The notes: generated by a model not told the origin, from the sequence alone. Positions 27,346 to 36,977 are shown, numbered from the stretch's first letter. The stretch: 64,000 nt of DNA from Mycolicibacterium holsaticum DSM 44478 = JCM 12374 (GCF_019645835.1 NZ_CP080998.1:2170001-2234000); one strand, 5' to 3'. Translations and numbers: made by a program.

Positions 27346-27957
27346 TCATGACGGGACGGGTCCACCGAGCCGGCCGTTGGTGGCCTCCCGGATCGCCCGG
27401 TCGATCAGCGCCAGCACCTCGTGCTGGGTGACGTTCTGGCCGTCGACGACGACGGCGGTGCTGACGTCCTCGTCGACGACGCGAAACGCCGCGGTGACGG
27501 CGGCCGCGCACAGCCGGACCGTCAGGTCGTCGTCGGGCAGCCGCAGGCGTTTGGCGATCACCGGAATGAAGCCGCGTTCGAGTTGGTCGTGCACCATCAG
27601 GTACGCGGTGCGCAACGCCGGCTCGGTTTGCGTGCTCGCCGCGATCCGCATCGCGGTGTACTCGTCTTCGATGTCCTGCTGGCTCATCGGGTGCTCGACG
27701 GCGTCGGCGACGAGGTGCTCGGCCAGCGACAGTTCCGGTGGCCACCGGTCCAACACCGCGATGAACCGGTCGGTGGACTTCGCGAGCACCGGCTCGACGC
27801 AACTCTCCTTGGTCCGGAAGTAGCGCCAGATCGTGCGCGTCGAGAGCCCCGCGGCCGCGGCGATGTCATCGCCACTCGTGGCGGCCACCCCGCGTTCCCA
27901 GAACAGCGCGCACGCAAGGCGGGAAACGCTCAGCCGCGCCTCGGCCAGGTTGGGGAT
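27346..27957 (-). CDS. TetR family regulator with no standard start codon
   Basis: The helix-turn-helix is clear (DDIAAAAGLSTRTIWRYFR), and helix 1 (RLSVSRLACALFWERG) is encoded upstream of it. Between the in-frame stop upstream and helix 1 there is no ATG, GTG or TTG. The best candidate is an ATC at 27957, five bases after a perfect AGGAGGG; a CTG four codons later is an alternative. The GTG at 27888 would remove helix 1 and should not give a working repressor. About 203 residues from ATC. It probably controls itself, the S9 peptidase and the divergent oxidoreductase through the two palindromes at 27980-28018. Confidence 0.75.
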   Translation of the reverse strand: MPNLAEARLSVSRLACALFWERGVAATSGDDIAAAAGLSTRTIWRYFRTKESCVEPVLAKSTDRFIAVLDRWPPELSLAEHLVADAVEHPMSQQDIEDEYTAMRIAASTQTEPALRTAYLMVHDQLERGFIPVIAKRLRLPDDDLTVRLCAAAVTAAFRVVDEDVSTAVVVDGQNVTQHEVLALIDRAIREATNGRLGGPVPS

Positions 27958-27979
27958 CGTGCCCTCCTCTCACAACGGC

Positions 27980-28018
27980 TGTCACTTAGTGACACGTCCA
28001 CTCTGTCACTAAGTGACA
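27980..28018. promoter_or_regulatory. Twin palindromic operators
   Basis: TGTCACTTAGTGACA (27980-27994) and TGTCACTAAGTGACA (28004-28018) are 15-bp palindromes, perfect about a central base, with centres 24 bp apart. They fill the gap between the TetR gene and the divergent gene at 28068. The design is typical of a TetR binding as two dimers. Confidence 0.85.
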
Positions 28019-28067
28019 CCGTCCGTCAAACGGATCGAACCCCCGTGGCGGCTCTAAGGTGTAGGGC

Positions 28068-29150
28068 GTGAAATCTGACGCCAAACGCGTGGTCATCTGG
28101 GGAACCGGTTTCGTCGGCAAGATGGTGATCGCCGAGATCGTCAAGCACCCGCATTTCGAACTCGTCGGTGTCGGCGTGAGCAATCCCGACAAGGTGGGCC
28201 GCGATGTCGGCGAAATCTGCGGCTTGGCAACGTCATTGGGGTTGACGGCGACCGACGACGTGGACGCCCTGATCGCGCTGAAACCCGACGCGCTCGTGCA
28301 CTACGGTCCCACCGCGGCGCACGCCGACGACAACATCGCGTTGATCACCCGGTTCCTGCGGGCAGGCATCGACGTCTGTTCGACGGCGATGACCCCGTGG
28401 GTGTGGCCGAGCATGCACCTCAACCCGCCGAACTGGATCGAACCCGTCACGCAGGCGTGCGAGTTGGGGGAGTCGTCGTGCTTCACCACCGGCATCGACC
28501 CCGGTTTCGCCAACGACCTGTTCCCGATGACGCTGATGGGCCTGTGTTCGGAGGTCCGCAAGGTGCGCGCGAGCGAACTGCTCGACTACACCGACTACAC
28601 CGGTGACTACGACCGGGAGATGGGCATCGGCAAACCGCCCGAGTACCGCCCGCTGCTGGAGAACCCCGACATCCTCGTATTCGCCTGGGGCGCAACGGTA
28701 CCGATGATTGCGCACGCTGCGGGCATCATGCTCGATGAGATCACCACGACATGGGACAAGTGGGTGACGCCCACCGAACGCAAGACCGCCAAGGGCATCA
28801 TCGAACCCGGCAACGTCGCCGCGGTGCGCTTCACCGTCAACGGGATTTACCAGGGGCAGACCCGTATTCAGCTCGAACACGTCAACCGCATCGGCAACGA
28901 CGCCGCACCCGACTGGCCGGCCGGTAACGAGAACGACGTCTACCGCGTGGAGATCGACGGCACGCCGAGCATCTTCCAGGAGACCGCATTCCGGTTCACC
29001 GACGGATCGGGTCGCGATGCGGCCGCCGCCGGTTGCCTGGCCACCGGGCTGCGCGCGCTCAACGCGGTCCCCGCGGTCAACAGCCTGTCCCCGGGCTGGG
29101 TGACGGCGCTGGATCTACCGCTGATCCCCGGGGCGGGGACGATCCGCTGA
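28068..29150 (+). CDS. Dihydrodipicolinate reductase-like oxidoreductase
   Basis: A 360-residue protein with an N-terminal Rossmann motif VVIWGTGFVGKMV and a DapB-like NAD(P) domain, followed by a large catalytic domain. It resembles the NAD(P)H-dependent amine dehydrogenase/diaminopimelate-type group that is abundant in mycobacteria and mostly uncharacterised. A true DapB is shorter (about 245 residues) and is not meant here. The GTG at 28068 follows the twin TetR operators, so it is probably a target of the divergent regulator. Confidence 0.75.
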   Translation: MKSDAKRVVIWGTGFVGKMVIAEIVKHPHFELVGVGVSNPDKVGRDVGEICGLATSLGLTATDDVDALIALKPDALVHYGPTAAHADDNIALITRFLRAGIDVCSTAMTPWVWPSMHLNPPNWIEPVTQACELGESSCFTTGIDPGFANDLFPMTLMGLCSEVRKVRASELLDYTDYTGDYDREMGIGKPPEYRPLLENPDILVFAWGATVPMIAHAAGIMLDEITTTWDKWVTPTERKTAKGIIEPGNVAAVRFTVNGIYQGQTRIQLEHVNRIGNDAAPDWPAGNENDVYRVEIDGTPSIFQETAFRFTDGSGRDAAAAGCLATGLRALNAVPAVNSLSPGWVTALDLPLIPGAGTIR

Positions 29151-29210
29151 GAAGCGCTAACCTCGCCCCTGCGGCGTGATATCGGGATATTTTCATCGAG
29201 ACGGGAAACC

Positions 29211-30974
29211 ATGTCTGACGGCGTAGGGCTGTCGGTTGGGGCCACCAACCTGGCGGCCGTGGTAGTGGGCCGGACCGCGGTGTCGCGGTCCCCGGTACTC
29301 ACGCGCTACCCCCACCGGCCGCCCGAGGTCGGCGTGCCCAGCGAGAACCCGCGGCTCAACGAGCGCGGGCTGATCCTCACCGACTTCGTCGACAGGGTGG
29401 GTGATCCGGTCGGCATCGTCGCCGCCGACGGCACCACCCACCGCGCCGACGTCGTGCTGGCCGATGCGCTGCGCGCCATGCTCTACGCGGTCGGCGGTGG
29501 CCGGGTGCCCGCCGGGCCGATCACCGTGACCCATCCCGCGCACTGGCGCCCCGCCGCCGTCGACGCGTTGCGCGAGGCGCTGGCCGCGGTCCCCGAATTT
29601 CGGCAGCCCAAGCAGGTGCCGGTGGTCTCGGATGCGACCGCGGCGCTGACCGCGCTGCAGGACGACCCGGGCGTGCCCGCCCGCGGCGTGATCGCCCTGT
29701 GCGATTTCGGCGGCAGCGGAACGAGCATCACGCTGGTCGACGCGGCCAACGGCTACACCCCCGTCGGCCCGACGGTGCGGCACAGCGACCTGTCCGGTGA
29801 CCTTATCGATCAGGCGCTGCTCACTCATGTCATCGAGGACCTCTCCGCGGCGGGCAGCATCGATCTGTCCGGGACGTCGGCGATCGGATCGCTGGCCCGG
29901 TTGCGCGCGCAGTGCCGCGGCGCCAAGGAACGGCTGTCCACCGCAGCCGCCACCACCCTGATCGCCGACCTGCCAGGGCACCGCACCGAGGCCAGGGTGA
30001 CCCGCAACGAACTCGACGAAGCGATCCGCCAGCCGGTCGCCGAGTTCACCGCGGTGTTACAGGACACGTTGGAACGCAACGGGATTCACAACGCCGACAT
30101 CCTCGCTGTGGCATCGGTGGGCGGCGGTGCGCGCATCCCGATCCTCACCACCGCGCTGTCCGAGCACTTCCGGGTACCGGTCATCACCGCCGCGCACCCC
30201 GAGTTGACGGCCGCGATCGGCGGGGGCCTGGCAGCCGTGCGCGGGACGGTCGAGGAGGGCGCGACGTCGATGTCGGCCGCCGCCGCGACCGCCATGGCAC
30301 CCGAAGCCGCGCCGCCGCCGCCCGGCACGCCCGGGGCGCTGGCCTGGTCGGACGCCGAGGACATCCCGGAGGTGTCGGCCGCCGACCCGTACGACTATCC
30401 GGTGGTGAACGGGCGGGCGTCCGAACCGCGTCCGCAGGTGCAGTTCGAACACGAGTCGTGGGACGACCTGCCGCCGCCTCCGCTGCCGTGGTATCGCAAA
30501 CCCGCAGTCGCGGCGGGCGTCGGCGTCCTCGCGGTGCTGGCGGCGCTGACCGCCGCGGCGCTGTTCGTCATCAGCGACGACGCCGCCCCCTCGCCGGCGT
30601 CGACCACCGACCCCATCACGGCCACCCCGCGGCCGGCCACGACGGCGCCGCCGACCAGCGAACCAGCGCAGGTGACGCAGGCACCGCCCCCGCCACCGCG
30701 CACCGTCACCCAGCAGGCGCCCCCGCCGGTGACCCAGACGGTCACGGCGCCACCGCCGCCCGAACCGCCGCCGACCACGCCGGAGCCCCCGCCGCCGACC
30801 ACGCCGGAGCCCCCGCCGCCGACCACGCCGGAGCCCCCGCCGCCGACCACGCCGGAGCCCCCGCCGCCGACCACGCCGGAGCCCCCGCCGTGGAGTCCGA
30901 CCCCGCCGTACCCGACGATCCCGGGACTGCCGTGGGTGCCCGCGCCGCAATTACCGCAACCGCCGGGTCCGTGA
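29211..30974 (+). CDS. Hsp70-like membrane protein with Pro-rich tail
   Basis: A 587-residue protein. Residues 1 to about 350 form an actin/Hsp70-type ATPase: phosphate segments LSVGATNLAAVVVG and LCDFGGSGTSITLVD, adenosine region SVGGGARIPILTTALS. There is no DnaK substrate domain. A single transmembrane helix (about 431-452) leads to an external tail rich in Thr and Pro with TTPEPPPP repeats. Mycobacteria carry several such proteins of unknown role; the plan suggests an envelope-linked ATPase rather than a classical chaperone. It is convergent with the SABATH methyltransferase gene. Confidence 0.8.
   Translation: MSDGVGLSVGATNLAAVVVGRTAVSRSPVLTRYPHRPPEVGVPSENPRLNERGLILTDFVDRVGDPVGIVAADGTTHRADVVLADALRAMLYAVGGGRVPAGPITVTHPAHWRPAAVDALREALAAVPEFRQPKQVPVVSDATAALTALQDDPGVPARGVIALCDFGGSGTSITLVDAANGYTPVGPTVRHSDLSGDLIDQALLTHVIEDLSAAGSIDLSGTSAIGSLARLRAQCRGAKERLSTAAATTLIADLPGHRTEARVTRNELDEAIRQPVAEFTAVLQDTLERNGIHNADILAVASVGGGARIPILTTALSEHFRVPVITAAHPELTAAIGGGLAAVRGTVEEGATSMSAAAATAMAPEAAPPPPGTPGALAWSDAEDIPEVSAADPYDYPVVNGRASEPRPQVQFEHESWDDLPPPPLPWYRKPAVAAGVGVLAVLAALTAAALFVISDDAAPSPASTTDPITATPRPATTAPPTSEPAQVTQAPPPPPRTVTQQAPPPVTQTVTAPPPPEPPPTTPEPPPPTTPEPPPPTTPEPPPPTTPEPPPPTTPEPPPWSPTPPYPTIPGLPWVPAPQLPQPPGP
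30772..30890 (+). repeat. TTPEPPPP repeat (24-bp units)
   Basis: About five tandem 24-base units encode TTPEPPPP in the extracellular tail of the Hsp70-like protein. The copies are nearly identical at the DNA level, so length variation among strains is expected. Confidence 0.9.
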
Positions 30975-30998
30975 CGGCGCCCCGTCGCGGGTGCAGCC

Positions 30999-32123
30999 TC
31001 AGTGCAGCTTCGGCCGCTTGATCAGCACCAGGTGGGCCATCGGTATCTGCATCTGCTCGGGCGCCGCGGCGACGCGTTCGCCGACCCCGCCCTCCAAGCG
31101 GTCGAAGAAGGCCTCCGCACGTGCATCGGTCAGGCCACCGTCGAGCGCCCTGGCCAGCGTCCGAAACACCGACGCGCGCAGAAACGACGCCCATTGCCTG
31201 CCGAAAATCGCAGCGTCTTTGTTGATTTGGTACTGCTTCCAGTACCGGTCTTCGGCGTCGAACACCTCGAGGTGCTCGATCTCGAGCTGTTCGAAGCGGC
31301 CCTTCGGCGCGAACGGCGCCATGAAGTCGGCCTTGCTGCGGCCGACGGTCGGAATGCACATCCGGTGTACTTCGTCGGCCGAAAGCAGACCGTGGCCGGC
31401 CAGTTCGTTGAGCGTGTCCACCAACGCCGCCAGCAGCGGACGGTAACCGAACTCGCCGGCGTCGTCGACGGCCATCGTCATCACCACCAGGCGGCCGCCG
31501 CGGCGCAACTCCCTGCCGCGGCACCCGATGAACGCCAGCCAGTCGTCGGCGGCCTGCTTGGCGTAGGCGGCGCGCACCTCGGCGCTGGCGCTGTACGCCA
31601 TCTGCACATGGTCGGGGATCGGCGCCGGGACGCGGCGAAGCCACTGCACCGCCCAGGAACTCCACCCCAGATGCACGCTGCTGGTGGGCAGGATCTGCTC
31701 GTAGAAGGACCGGCCGACCGCCGTCGGGAACGTGTTGGAATCCTCGTGCAGGTAACTGTCGGGATCCTCGGTCAACGTGCGAAACAACGCCGAGAAGTCA
31801 TTGTCGGGCACATCGGTGTGGGCGATCAGAACCGAGTGGTCAAGCCGGGTCCGCTGGCGTATCGCGCGCACCGCCGAGCAGATCGGCAGCAGCGAATTGT
31901 GGCCCGTGGCCGCACCGTAGTCGGCCATGACGATCGGCTGCGGAGCGGCAGGCAACGGCACCTCCGATGCGGCCTTCTCGAACAGCGCGATGGCCGGGCG
32001 CAAACCGGCGGCCTGCAGACGCGAACTCGCGGTGTAGGACTCGCTTTCCATCGGTTCGGGACGTACGACGATGCTCGATTCGGGCACCGCGACGTCCGAG
32101 ACATGCGGACGGTTCACACCCAC
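30999..32123 (-). CDS. SABATH family carboxyl methyltransferase
   Basis: A 374-residue SAM-dependent methyltransferase of the SABATH type, best known from plants (salicylate and jasmonate methyltransferases). Family features are MADYGAATGHNSLLP for SAM binding, SFYEQILPTSSVHLGWSSWAVQWL and RGRELRRGGRLVVMTM. Mycobacteria have a characterised member, the fatty acid O-methyltransferase of M. marinum, so free fatty acids are the likely substrates. The start could be GTG 32123 or GTG 32117. It is divergent from a membrane protein with a 41-bp gap. Confidence 0.85.
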   Translation of the reverse strand: MGVNRPHVSDVAVPESSIVVRPEPMESESYTASSRLQAAGLRPAIALFEKAASEVPLPAAPQPIVMADYGAATGHNSLLPICSAVRAIRQRTRLDHSVLIAHTDVPDNDFSALFRTLTEDPDSYLHEDSNTFPTAVGRSFYEQILPTSSVHLGWSSWAVQWLRRVPAPIPDHVQMAYSASAEVRAAYAKQAADDWLAFIGCRGRELRRGGRLVVMTMAVDDAGEFGYRPLLAALVDTLNELAGHGLLSADEVHRMCIPTVGRSKADFMAPFAPKGRFEQLEIEHLEVFDAEDRYWKQYQINKDAAIFGRQWASFLRASVFRTLARALDGGLTDARAEAFFDRLEGGVGERVAAAPEQMQIPMAHLVLIKRPKLH

Positions 32124-32164
32124 GACCGTAGTCTTCGCGGCCGTGGGCGTGACAGACTTCGCCC

Positions 32165-32755
32165 ATGAGTGGAAGGTTCGGCCCGCGCCTCGCTGTCGTC
32201 GTATCCACCCTGACCGTGGTGGTCGGCATCGCCGGCGTCATCGCGACGTTGGTCCTCAACGCGTTCGTGCTCGACGACTACGACGCGTACGGCGAGGTGC
32301 CGATCCCGGGTTCCGGCGAAGTCCACCTCCCCGCGGGTGACGTGAACGTCAGTTTCCACACGCTGGTCATCGGACAGCCGACGACCGGATTTCCCATCCC
32401 GCGGATGAGCCTGAGCATCGAACCGCCCGACGGTGTGGCCGACCCGGTGGTCACCGAAAGTATCGGCGCGACAACCACAGTCAACAGCGACACCCATGTG
32501 CGGGTATGGACTGCGCGAATCGCTCAGGGCGCCACCTACCGCGTCACCACCGACGGCGACATCAACGGCTACATCAGCCCGCGCCTGGCGTTCGGCCACG
32601 GCAGCAGCCACGCTTGGTTGCCGTGGGTGTTCGGCCTGCTCGCCGGGGCGGGCGCGGTGCTGCTGATCCCGTCGGTGCTCTGGTCGGTGCGCGCCGCCAA
32701 ACGCGCCCGGCCCCTGGCGCCCGACGAGATGCCGCCGACGTCGGATCAGGGCTAG
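32165..32755 (+). CDS. Two-helix membrane protein with external domain
   Basis: A 196-residue protein: an N-terminal transmembrane helix (about 9-32), an extracytoplasmic beta-rich domain of about 110 residues and a C-terminal helix (about 151-172) followed by a basic tail. No family is recognised. It is divergent from the SABATH gene, and its TAG stop interlocks with that of the MBL-fold gene in a CTAG. A link to the neighbours cannot be shown. Confidence 0.7.
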   Translation: MSGRFGPRLAVVVSTLTVVVGIAGVIATLVLNAFVLDDYDAYGEVPIPGSGEVHLPAGDVNVSFHTLVIGQPTTGFPIPRMSLSIEPPDGVADPVVTESIGATTTVNSDTHVRVWTARIAQGATYRVTTDGDINGYISPRLAFGHGSSHAWLPWVFGLLAGAGAVLLIPSVLWSVRAAKRARPLAPDEMPPTSDQG

Positions 32756-33381
32756 TGCCCCCGGGCCACCCAATCGTCGTAGTTGACCAGTTCGTCGCCG
32801 ATCGTGGTGGAGTCGCCGTGGCCGGTGTAGACGACGGTGTCGCCGGGCAGCTTGCCGAGCCGGCCCGAGATCGACTCCAGGATCGTCGGGAAGTCGGAGA
32901 ATGACCGGCCGGTCGCGCCGGGCCCACCCTGGAACAGCGTGTCGCCGCTGAACACCGCGTTGAGTTCGGGCGCGTGCCAGCACACCGAACCGGGTGAATG
33001 CCCGGGGGTGTGCAGGGCGCGCAACTCGATACCGGCGACGGTGAGGGCGTCGCCGTCGTCGACGGTGCGGAAATCGTTGTCGGGGTGCGTCATCCGCCAC
33101 AGCATGTCGTCGGCCGGGTGCATCAGCACCGGCGCGTCGAGCGCCGCGGACAGTTCGGGGGCGACGGTGATGTGGTCGTTGTGCCCGTGCGTACAGACGA
33201 TCGCCACCACGTTGCGGCTCCCGACCGCCGCCCGGATCGGTGCGGCGTCATGGGCGGCGTCGAACACGATCACGTCGTTGTCGTCGCCGACGATCCAGAT
33301 GTTGTTGTCGACTTCCCAACTGCCGCCGTCGAGTTCGAACGTGCCGCTGGTGACGACCCGTTGAATCGGTCCGCCGTTCAT
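32752..33381 (-). CDS. MBL-fold metallo-hydrolase (mscR neighbour)
   Basis: A 209-residue metallo-beta-lactamase-fold hydrolase. The metal motif is CTHGHNDHI (HxHxDH), with further ligands in LHTPGHSPGS, SGDTLF and YTGHGD. This is the glyoxalase II/persulfide dioxygenase-like group. The ATG at 33381 has GAGGAGAAAG upstream and lies 25 bp after the mscR stop, so the two form an operon, as Rv2259-Rv2260 do. A thioester hydrolase acting on the formyl-mycothiol made by MscR is a reasonable guess by analogy with S-formylglutathione hydrolase, but it is not shown here. Confidence 0.85.
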   Translation of the reverse strand: MNGGPIQRVVTSGTFELDGGSWEVDNNIWIVGDDNDVIVFDAAHDAAPIRAAVGSRNVVAIVCTHGHNDHITVAPELSAALDAPVLMHPADDMLWRMTHPDNDFRTVDDGDALTVAGIELRALHTPGHSPGSVCWHAPELNAVFSGDTLFQGGPGATGRSFSDFPTILESISGRLGKLPGDTVVYTGHGDSTTIGDELVNYDDWVARGH

Positions 33382-33406
33382 CGCTTTCTCCTCATCGCGC
33401 AAGCGC

Positions 33407-34498
33407 TCATCGGTCTAACACCACCACCGAGCGCAATACCTCTCCACCATGCATTCTCGTGAACGCCCCTTCCACATCGTCGAGCGCGATCCGTTCGGTG
33501 ACGAACTTCTCCAGCGGCAACCGGCCCTGCAGGTACAGGCTGATCAGCGTGGGGAAGTCGCGCTCGGGCAGGCAGTCGCCGTACCAGGACGACTTCAGCG
33601 ATCCGCCGCGGGAGAAGAAGTCGACCAGCGGCATCTCCAACGTCATGTCCGGCGTCGGAACACCCACCAGCACCACCGTGCCCGCCAGATCACGGGCGTA
33701 GAAGGCCTGCTTCCAGGTCTCCGGACGCCCGACCGCGTCGATCACCACGTCGGCGCCGAACCCGTCGGTGAGGTCCTGGATGGTTTCCACCGGATCGAGC
33801 TCGCGCGCGTTGACGGTGTGGGTGGCGCCGAACTCGCGCGCCCAGTCCAGCTTCTTGTTGTCGGTGTCCACCGCGATGATTCGCTTGGCGCCGACCAGTG
33901 CCGCACCGGCGATCGCCGCGTCGCCGACGCCGCCGCACCCGATGACCGCAACGGTGTCGTCACGGTTGACCGCACCGGTGTTGATCGCCGCGCCGATGCC
34001 GGCCATCACGCCGCAGCCCAGCAGCCCGGCCACGGCCGGGTCGGCGGCGGAATCGACTTTCGTGCACTGGCCCTCGTGCACCAGCGTCTTGTCGGCGAAC
34101 GCGCCGATGCCCAGCGCGGGCGTCAACTCGGTGCCGTCGCTCAGCGTCATCTTCTGCGCCGCGTTGTGGGTGTCGAAGCACAGGTGCGGGCGGCCGCGCT
34201 TGCATGCCCGGCACTGCCCGCACACCGCACGCCAGTTCAGGATCACGAAATCGCCTGGGGCCACGTTGGTGACCCCCGCACCGACGGATTCCACGGTGCC
34301 GGCGGCCTCATGGCCGAGCAGGAACGGGTATTCGTCGTTGATACCGCCGTCCCGGTAGGTCAGGTCGGTATGGCACACACCGCAGGCGATCACGTCGACC
34401 ACCACCTCGCCAGGGCCGGGATCGGGGATGACCACATCCACCACCTCGACCGGCGCACCCTTCTTCCGCGAAATCACACCACGAACCGTTTGACTCAT
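33407..34498 (-). CDS. mscR: S-(hydroxymethyl)mycothiol dehydrogenase / nitrosomycothiol reductase
   Basis: A 363-residue zinc alcohol dehydrogenase. Catalytic zinc region CGVCHTD with GHEAAG, structural zinc cysteines in [15 protein letters not shown] and NAD site [12 protein letters not shown]. It matches MscR (Rv2259), which oxidises the formaldehyde-mycothiol adduct and reduces S-nitrosomycothiol. The ATG at 34498 gives the family start MSQTVRGV. It is first of a two-gene operon with the MBL hydrolase and divergent from the dioxygenase gene. Confidence 0.93.
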   Translation of the reverse strand: MSQTVRGVISRKKGAPVEVVDVVIPDPGPGEVVVDVIACGVCHTDLTYRDGGINDEYPFLLGHEAAGTVESVGAGVTNVAPGDFVILNWRAVCGQCRACKRGRPHLCFDTHNAAQKMTLSDGTELTPALGIGAFADKTLVHEGQCTKVDSAADPAVAGLLGCGVMAGIGAAINTGAVNRDDTVAVIGCGGVGDAAIAGAALVGAKRIIAVDTDNKKLDWAREFGATHTVNARELDPVETIQDLTDGFGADVVIDAVGRPETWKQAFYARDLAGTVVLVGVPTPDMTLEMPLVDFFSRGGSLKSSWYGDCLPERDFPTLISLYLQGRLPLEKFVTERIALDDVEGAFTRMHGGEVLRSVVVLDR

Positions 34499-34562
34499 GC
34501 GTCCAACGTAATGGGTGGGCAATTTCGGTGAGGAGGGCGCAGCGGAGTGTCAGGCTGGAGGC

Positions 34563-35333
34563 ATGATCCCGGCGCTGTATCTGTCCCACGGCGCACCCCC
34601 GCTCGTCGACGACGACCTGTGGGTGTCGCAGCTGACGGCATGGGCCGGCGAACTGCCCCGCCCCACGGCGATCCTCGTCGTCTCCGCGCACTGGGAGTCC
34701 GCGCCGCTGACCATCGGTTCGACGTCGCCGCGGACGCCGTTGACCTACGACTTCTGGGGATTTCCGCAGCACTACTACGACGTCACCTACGACGCGCCCG
34801 GCGCCGCCGACGTCGCGGCGCGCGTCGAAGCCGCGATGCCGGCCGACGAACCGGTGCGCCACGACCCGCACCGCAGGCTCGATCACGGCGCCTACGTTCC
34901 GTTGACGGTGATGTATCCCGACGCCGATGTCCCCGTCGTGCAGATCTCGATGCCGACGCTGGATCCGCAACACCTGCTGAGGCTCGGTGAACGGTTGCGA
35001 CCGCTGCGCGACGACGGCGTCATGCTCATCGGGTCCGGGTTCACCACGCACGGGCTGCCGTTCCTCGACGACCCGTCGCCGGGCGCGGTGCCACCGGGGT
35101 GGTCCGTGGAGTTCGACGCATGGGCGGCCGAACGGTTCGCCGCCGGCGACGTCGACGCGCTCGTCGACTTCCGCCACCGCGCGCCGGGCATGCCGTACGC
35201 GCATCCCACGATCGAGCACTTCGCACCGCTGTTCGTTGCGCTCGGCGCATCCTCGGACCCCGGCCAAGCCCCGCGCCAGGTGATCGACGGATATTGGATG
35301 GGACTGGCGAAACGATCGATCGAACTGCTCTGA
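34563..35333 (+). CDS. DODA-type extradiol ring-cleavage dioxygenase
   Basis: A 256-residue class III extradiol dioxygenase of the 4,5-DOPA dioxygenase family. Metal ligands are probably the histidines in LYLSHGAPPL and RLDHGAYVPL; AHWES and GSGFTTHG are also conserved. It would cleave a catechol ring using non-heme iron. The ATG at 34563 follows GGAGG. It is absent between mscR and the Rv2258c ortholog in H37Rv as I recall, so it is species-specific. The LuxR gene follows after 12 bp. Confidence 0.82.
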   Translation: MIPALYLSHGAPPLVDDDLWVSQLTAWAGELPRPTAILVVSAHWESAPLTIGSTSPRTPLTYDFWGFPQHYYDVTYDAPGAADVAARVEAAMPADEPVRHDPHRRLDHGAYVPLTVMYPDADVPVVQISMPTLDPQHLLRLGERLRPLRDDGVMLIGSGFTTHGLPFLDDPSPGAVPPGWSVEFDAWAAERFAAGDVDALVDFRHRAPGMPYAHPTIEHFAPLFVALGASSDPGQAPRQVIDGYWMGLAKRSIELL

Positions 35334-35345
35334 GGGGAGATACCG

Positions 35346-36977
35346 TTGACCCGAATCGACATGGTTACCCGGCTGGACGTTTCGAGTGAACTTCTGATCG
35401 CGGCGCGCAGCGCGCACGGGCGCCGCGACTGGCGCGCGGCCTACGAAGCGTTCACGCAGGCCGCGGAGGACACCTCGCTGGGCGTCGACGACCTCGACGC
35501 GATGGCCACCGCGGCCTGGCGCCTCGGGCACGGCAAGGAATCGTTGCGGGTCGCCGAGCGGGTCTTCACCCAACTGGCCCGCACCGATCCGCCGTCGGCG
35601 GCGATGAAAGCGGTGGACGTCGCGCTGGGGTGGCTCACCCGCGGCGACGTCAACATCGGGCAGGGCTGGATGAATCGGGCGCGGCGCCTGCTCGAGGGCG
35701 CGCCCGCCGGCCCGACCCACGCATACCTGGCCTACCTGGACGCCGTCGTCGCCGTGCGGAACCGCGACACCGCCGTCATCGGGCCGCGGGTGAGCGCGCT
35801 GCGGGAACTGTGCGGGCGGCTCGATTCGCCTGCGCTGACCGCGTTGTCCCACGTCGCCGAGGGGCTGGAGGCGATGCTGGACGGCCGGATGGCCGAGGCG
35901 TACAGCCTGATCGACGAGGCGATGCTGCCGGTGCTGGCTGATCAGGTGCCGCTGGACTGGGCCGGCGACATCTACTGCATCGTGTTGCATCACTGCCACC
36001 GGCTTGCCGATCTGCCGCGCATGCGGTCGTGGACTCAGTCGATGGAGCGTTGGTGCCGCGACTTCGCGGCCTCGATCACCTACGGCGGCGTATGTGACGT
36101 GCATCGTCTGCAACTGTTGGCTGGCACCGACGACTACACGGCCCTGGACGCTCGACTGGATCAGACAAGCCGCGCGCTGGAAGAGGTCAACAGTTGGGCC
36201 GCGGGCGAGGGCTATTACCAACTCGGCGAAGTACGTCGCCTTCGCCGCGACGCCGACGGCGCACTTGCCGCCTTCGCACGGGCGCGAGAACTGGGCGTCG
36301 AGCCCCAACCCGGCGAGGCGCTGCTGCACTGTCATCTGGGTGACGGCGAGATTGCATGGACCAATCTGCGGGTGGCGCTCGCGGGCGAGGATCGGCTGGG
36401 CCGGATGCGTCTGCTGTTCGGTGCCGTCGAGGTGGCCTTGTCCCGCGACGACATCGACGAGGCCGAAAGGCATTGTCAAGAATTGGAATCCGGGGCAGCC
36501 GCATTCGGCACACCGGGCTTCCGGGCGTGGGCGGCGCATGCGCGTGGTGCGGTGCTGGTGCGACGCGCTCAACACGCGCACGCTCTCGAAGTGCTGGAGG
36601 GCGCACTGCGGGAGTACCGCGTACAACAGTGCCGTTACGAAACCGCGCAAGTCTATGAATGGATGTCGGTGGCGCACAGAGGTCTCGGAGAGCAGGATCT
36701 GGCCGCCGCCGACGCGGCAACCGCGGAGAACATCTATGCCCAACTTGGGGTCGAGTCGTCTCAGTGCGCGTCGCCCTTGCCGGGCGGTCTAACCAGACGG
36801 GAGATCGACATCCTGCGGCGGGTGGCCAGCGGCGGGACAAACAAGCAGGTCGCCGAGCAGATCTGTATCAGCGAGAAGACCGTCGGGCGACATCTCGCCA
36901 ACATCTATGGCAAGCTCGGGGTCTCGTCGCGTACCGCGGCAGTGGCCTGGGCGCACGAACAGAACTTGTTGCACTAA
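35346..36977 (+). CDS. LuxR family regulator with helical repeat domain
   Basis: A 543-residue protein. Residues 1 to about 470 are helical and TPR-like; the C-terminus carries a LuxR helix-turn-helix ([20 protein letters not shown], then [17 protein letters not shown]). No AAA/Walker motifs are present, so it is not a full MalT-type STAND protein. The TTG at 35346 has GGGGAGA upstream; ATG 35361 is the alternative. It lies 12 bp after the dioxygenase gene and may regulate it or the methyltransferase downstream. Confidence 0.82.
   Translation: MTRIDMVTRLDVSSELLIAARSAHGRRDWRAAYEAFTQAAEDTSLGVDDLDAMATAAWRLGHGKESLRVAERVFTQLARTDPPSAAMKAVDVALGWLTRGDVNIGQGWMNRARRLLEGAPAGPTHAYLAYLDAVVAVRNRDTAVIGPRVSALRELCGRLDSPALTALSHVAEGLEAMLDGRMAEAYSLIDEAMLPVLADQVPLDWAGDIYCIVLHHCHRLADLPRMRSWTQSMERWCRDFAASITYGGVCDVHRLQLLAGTDDYTALDARLDQTSRALEEVNSWAAGEGYYQLGEVRRLRRDADGALAAFARARELGVEPQPGEALLHCHLGDGEIAWTNLRVALAGEDRLGRMRLLFGAVEVALSRDDIDEAERHCQELESGAAAFGTPGFRAWAAHARGAVLVRRAQHAHALEVLEGALREYRVQQCRYETAQVYEWMSVAHRGLGEQDLAAADAATAENIYAQLGVESSQCASPLPGGLTRREIDILRRVASGGTNKQVAEQICISEKTVGRHLANIYGKLGVSSRTAAVAWAHEQNLLH

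Noticed and set aside
30772..30890. CRISPR-like or satellite repeat
   Set aside because: The units are contiguous and in frame, coding a Pro-rich peptide; there are no spacers.
33449..34531. Long plus-strand frame opposite mscR
   Set aside because: Antisense to a well-conserved zinc dehydrogenase, with a composition typical of high-GC shadow frames.
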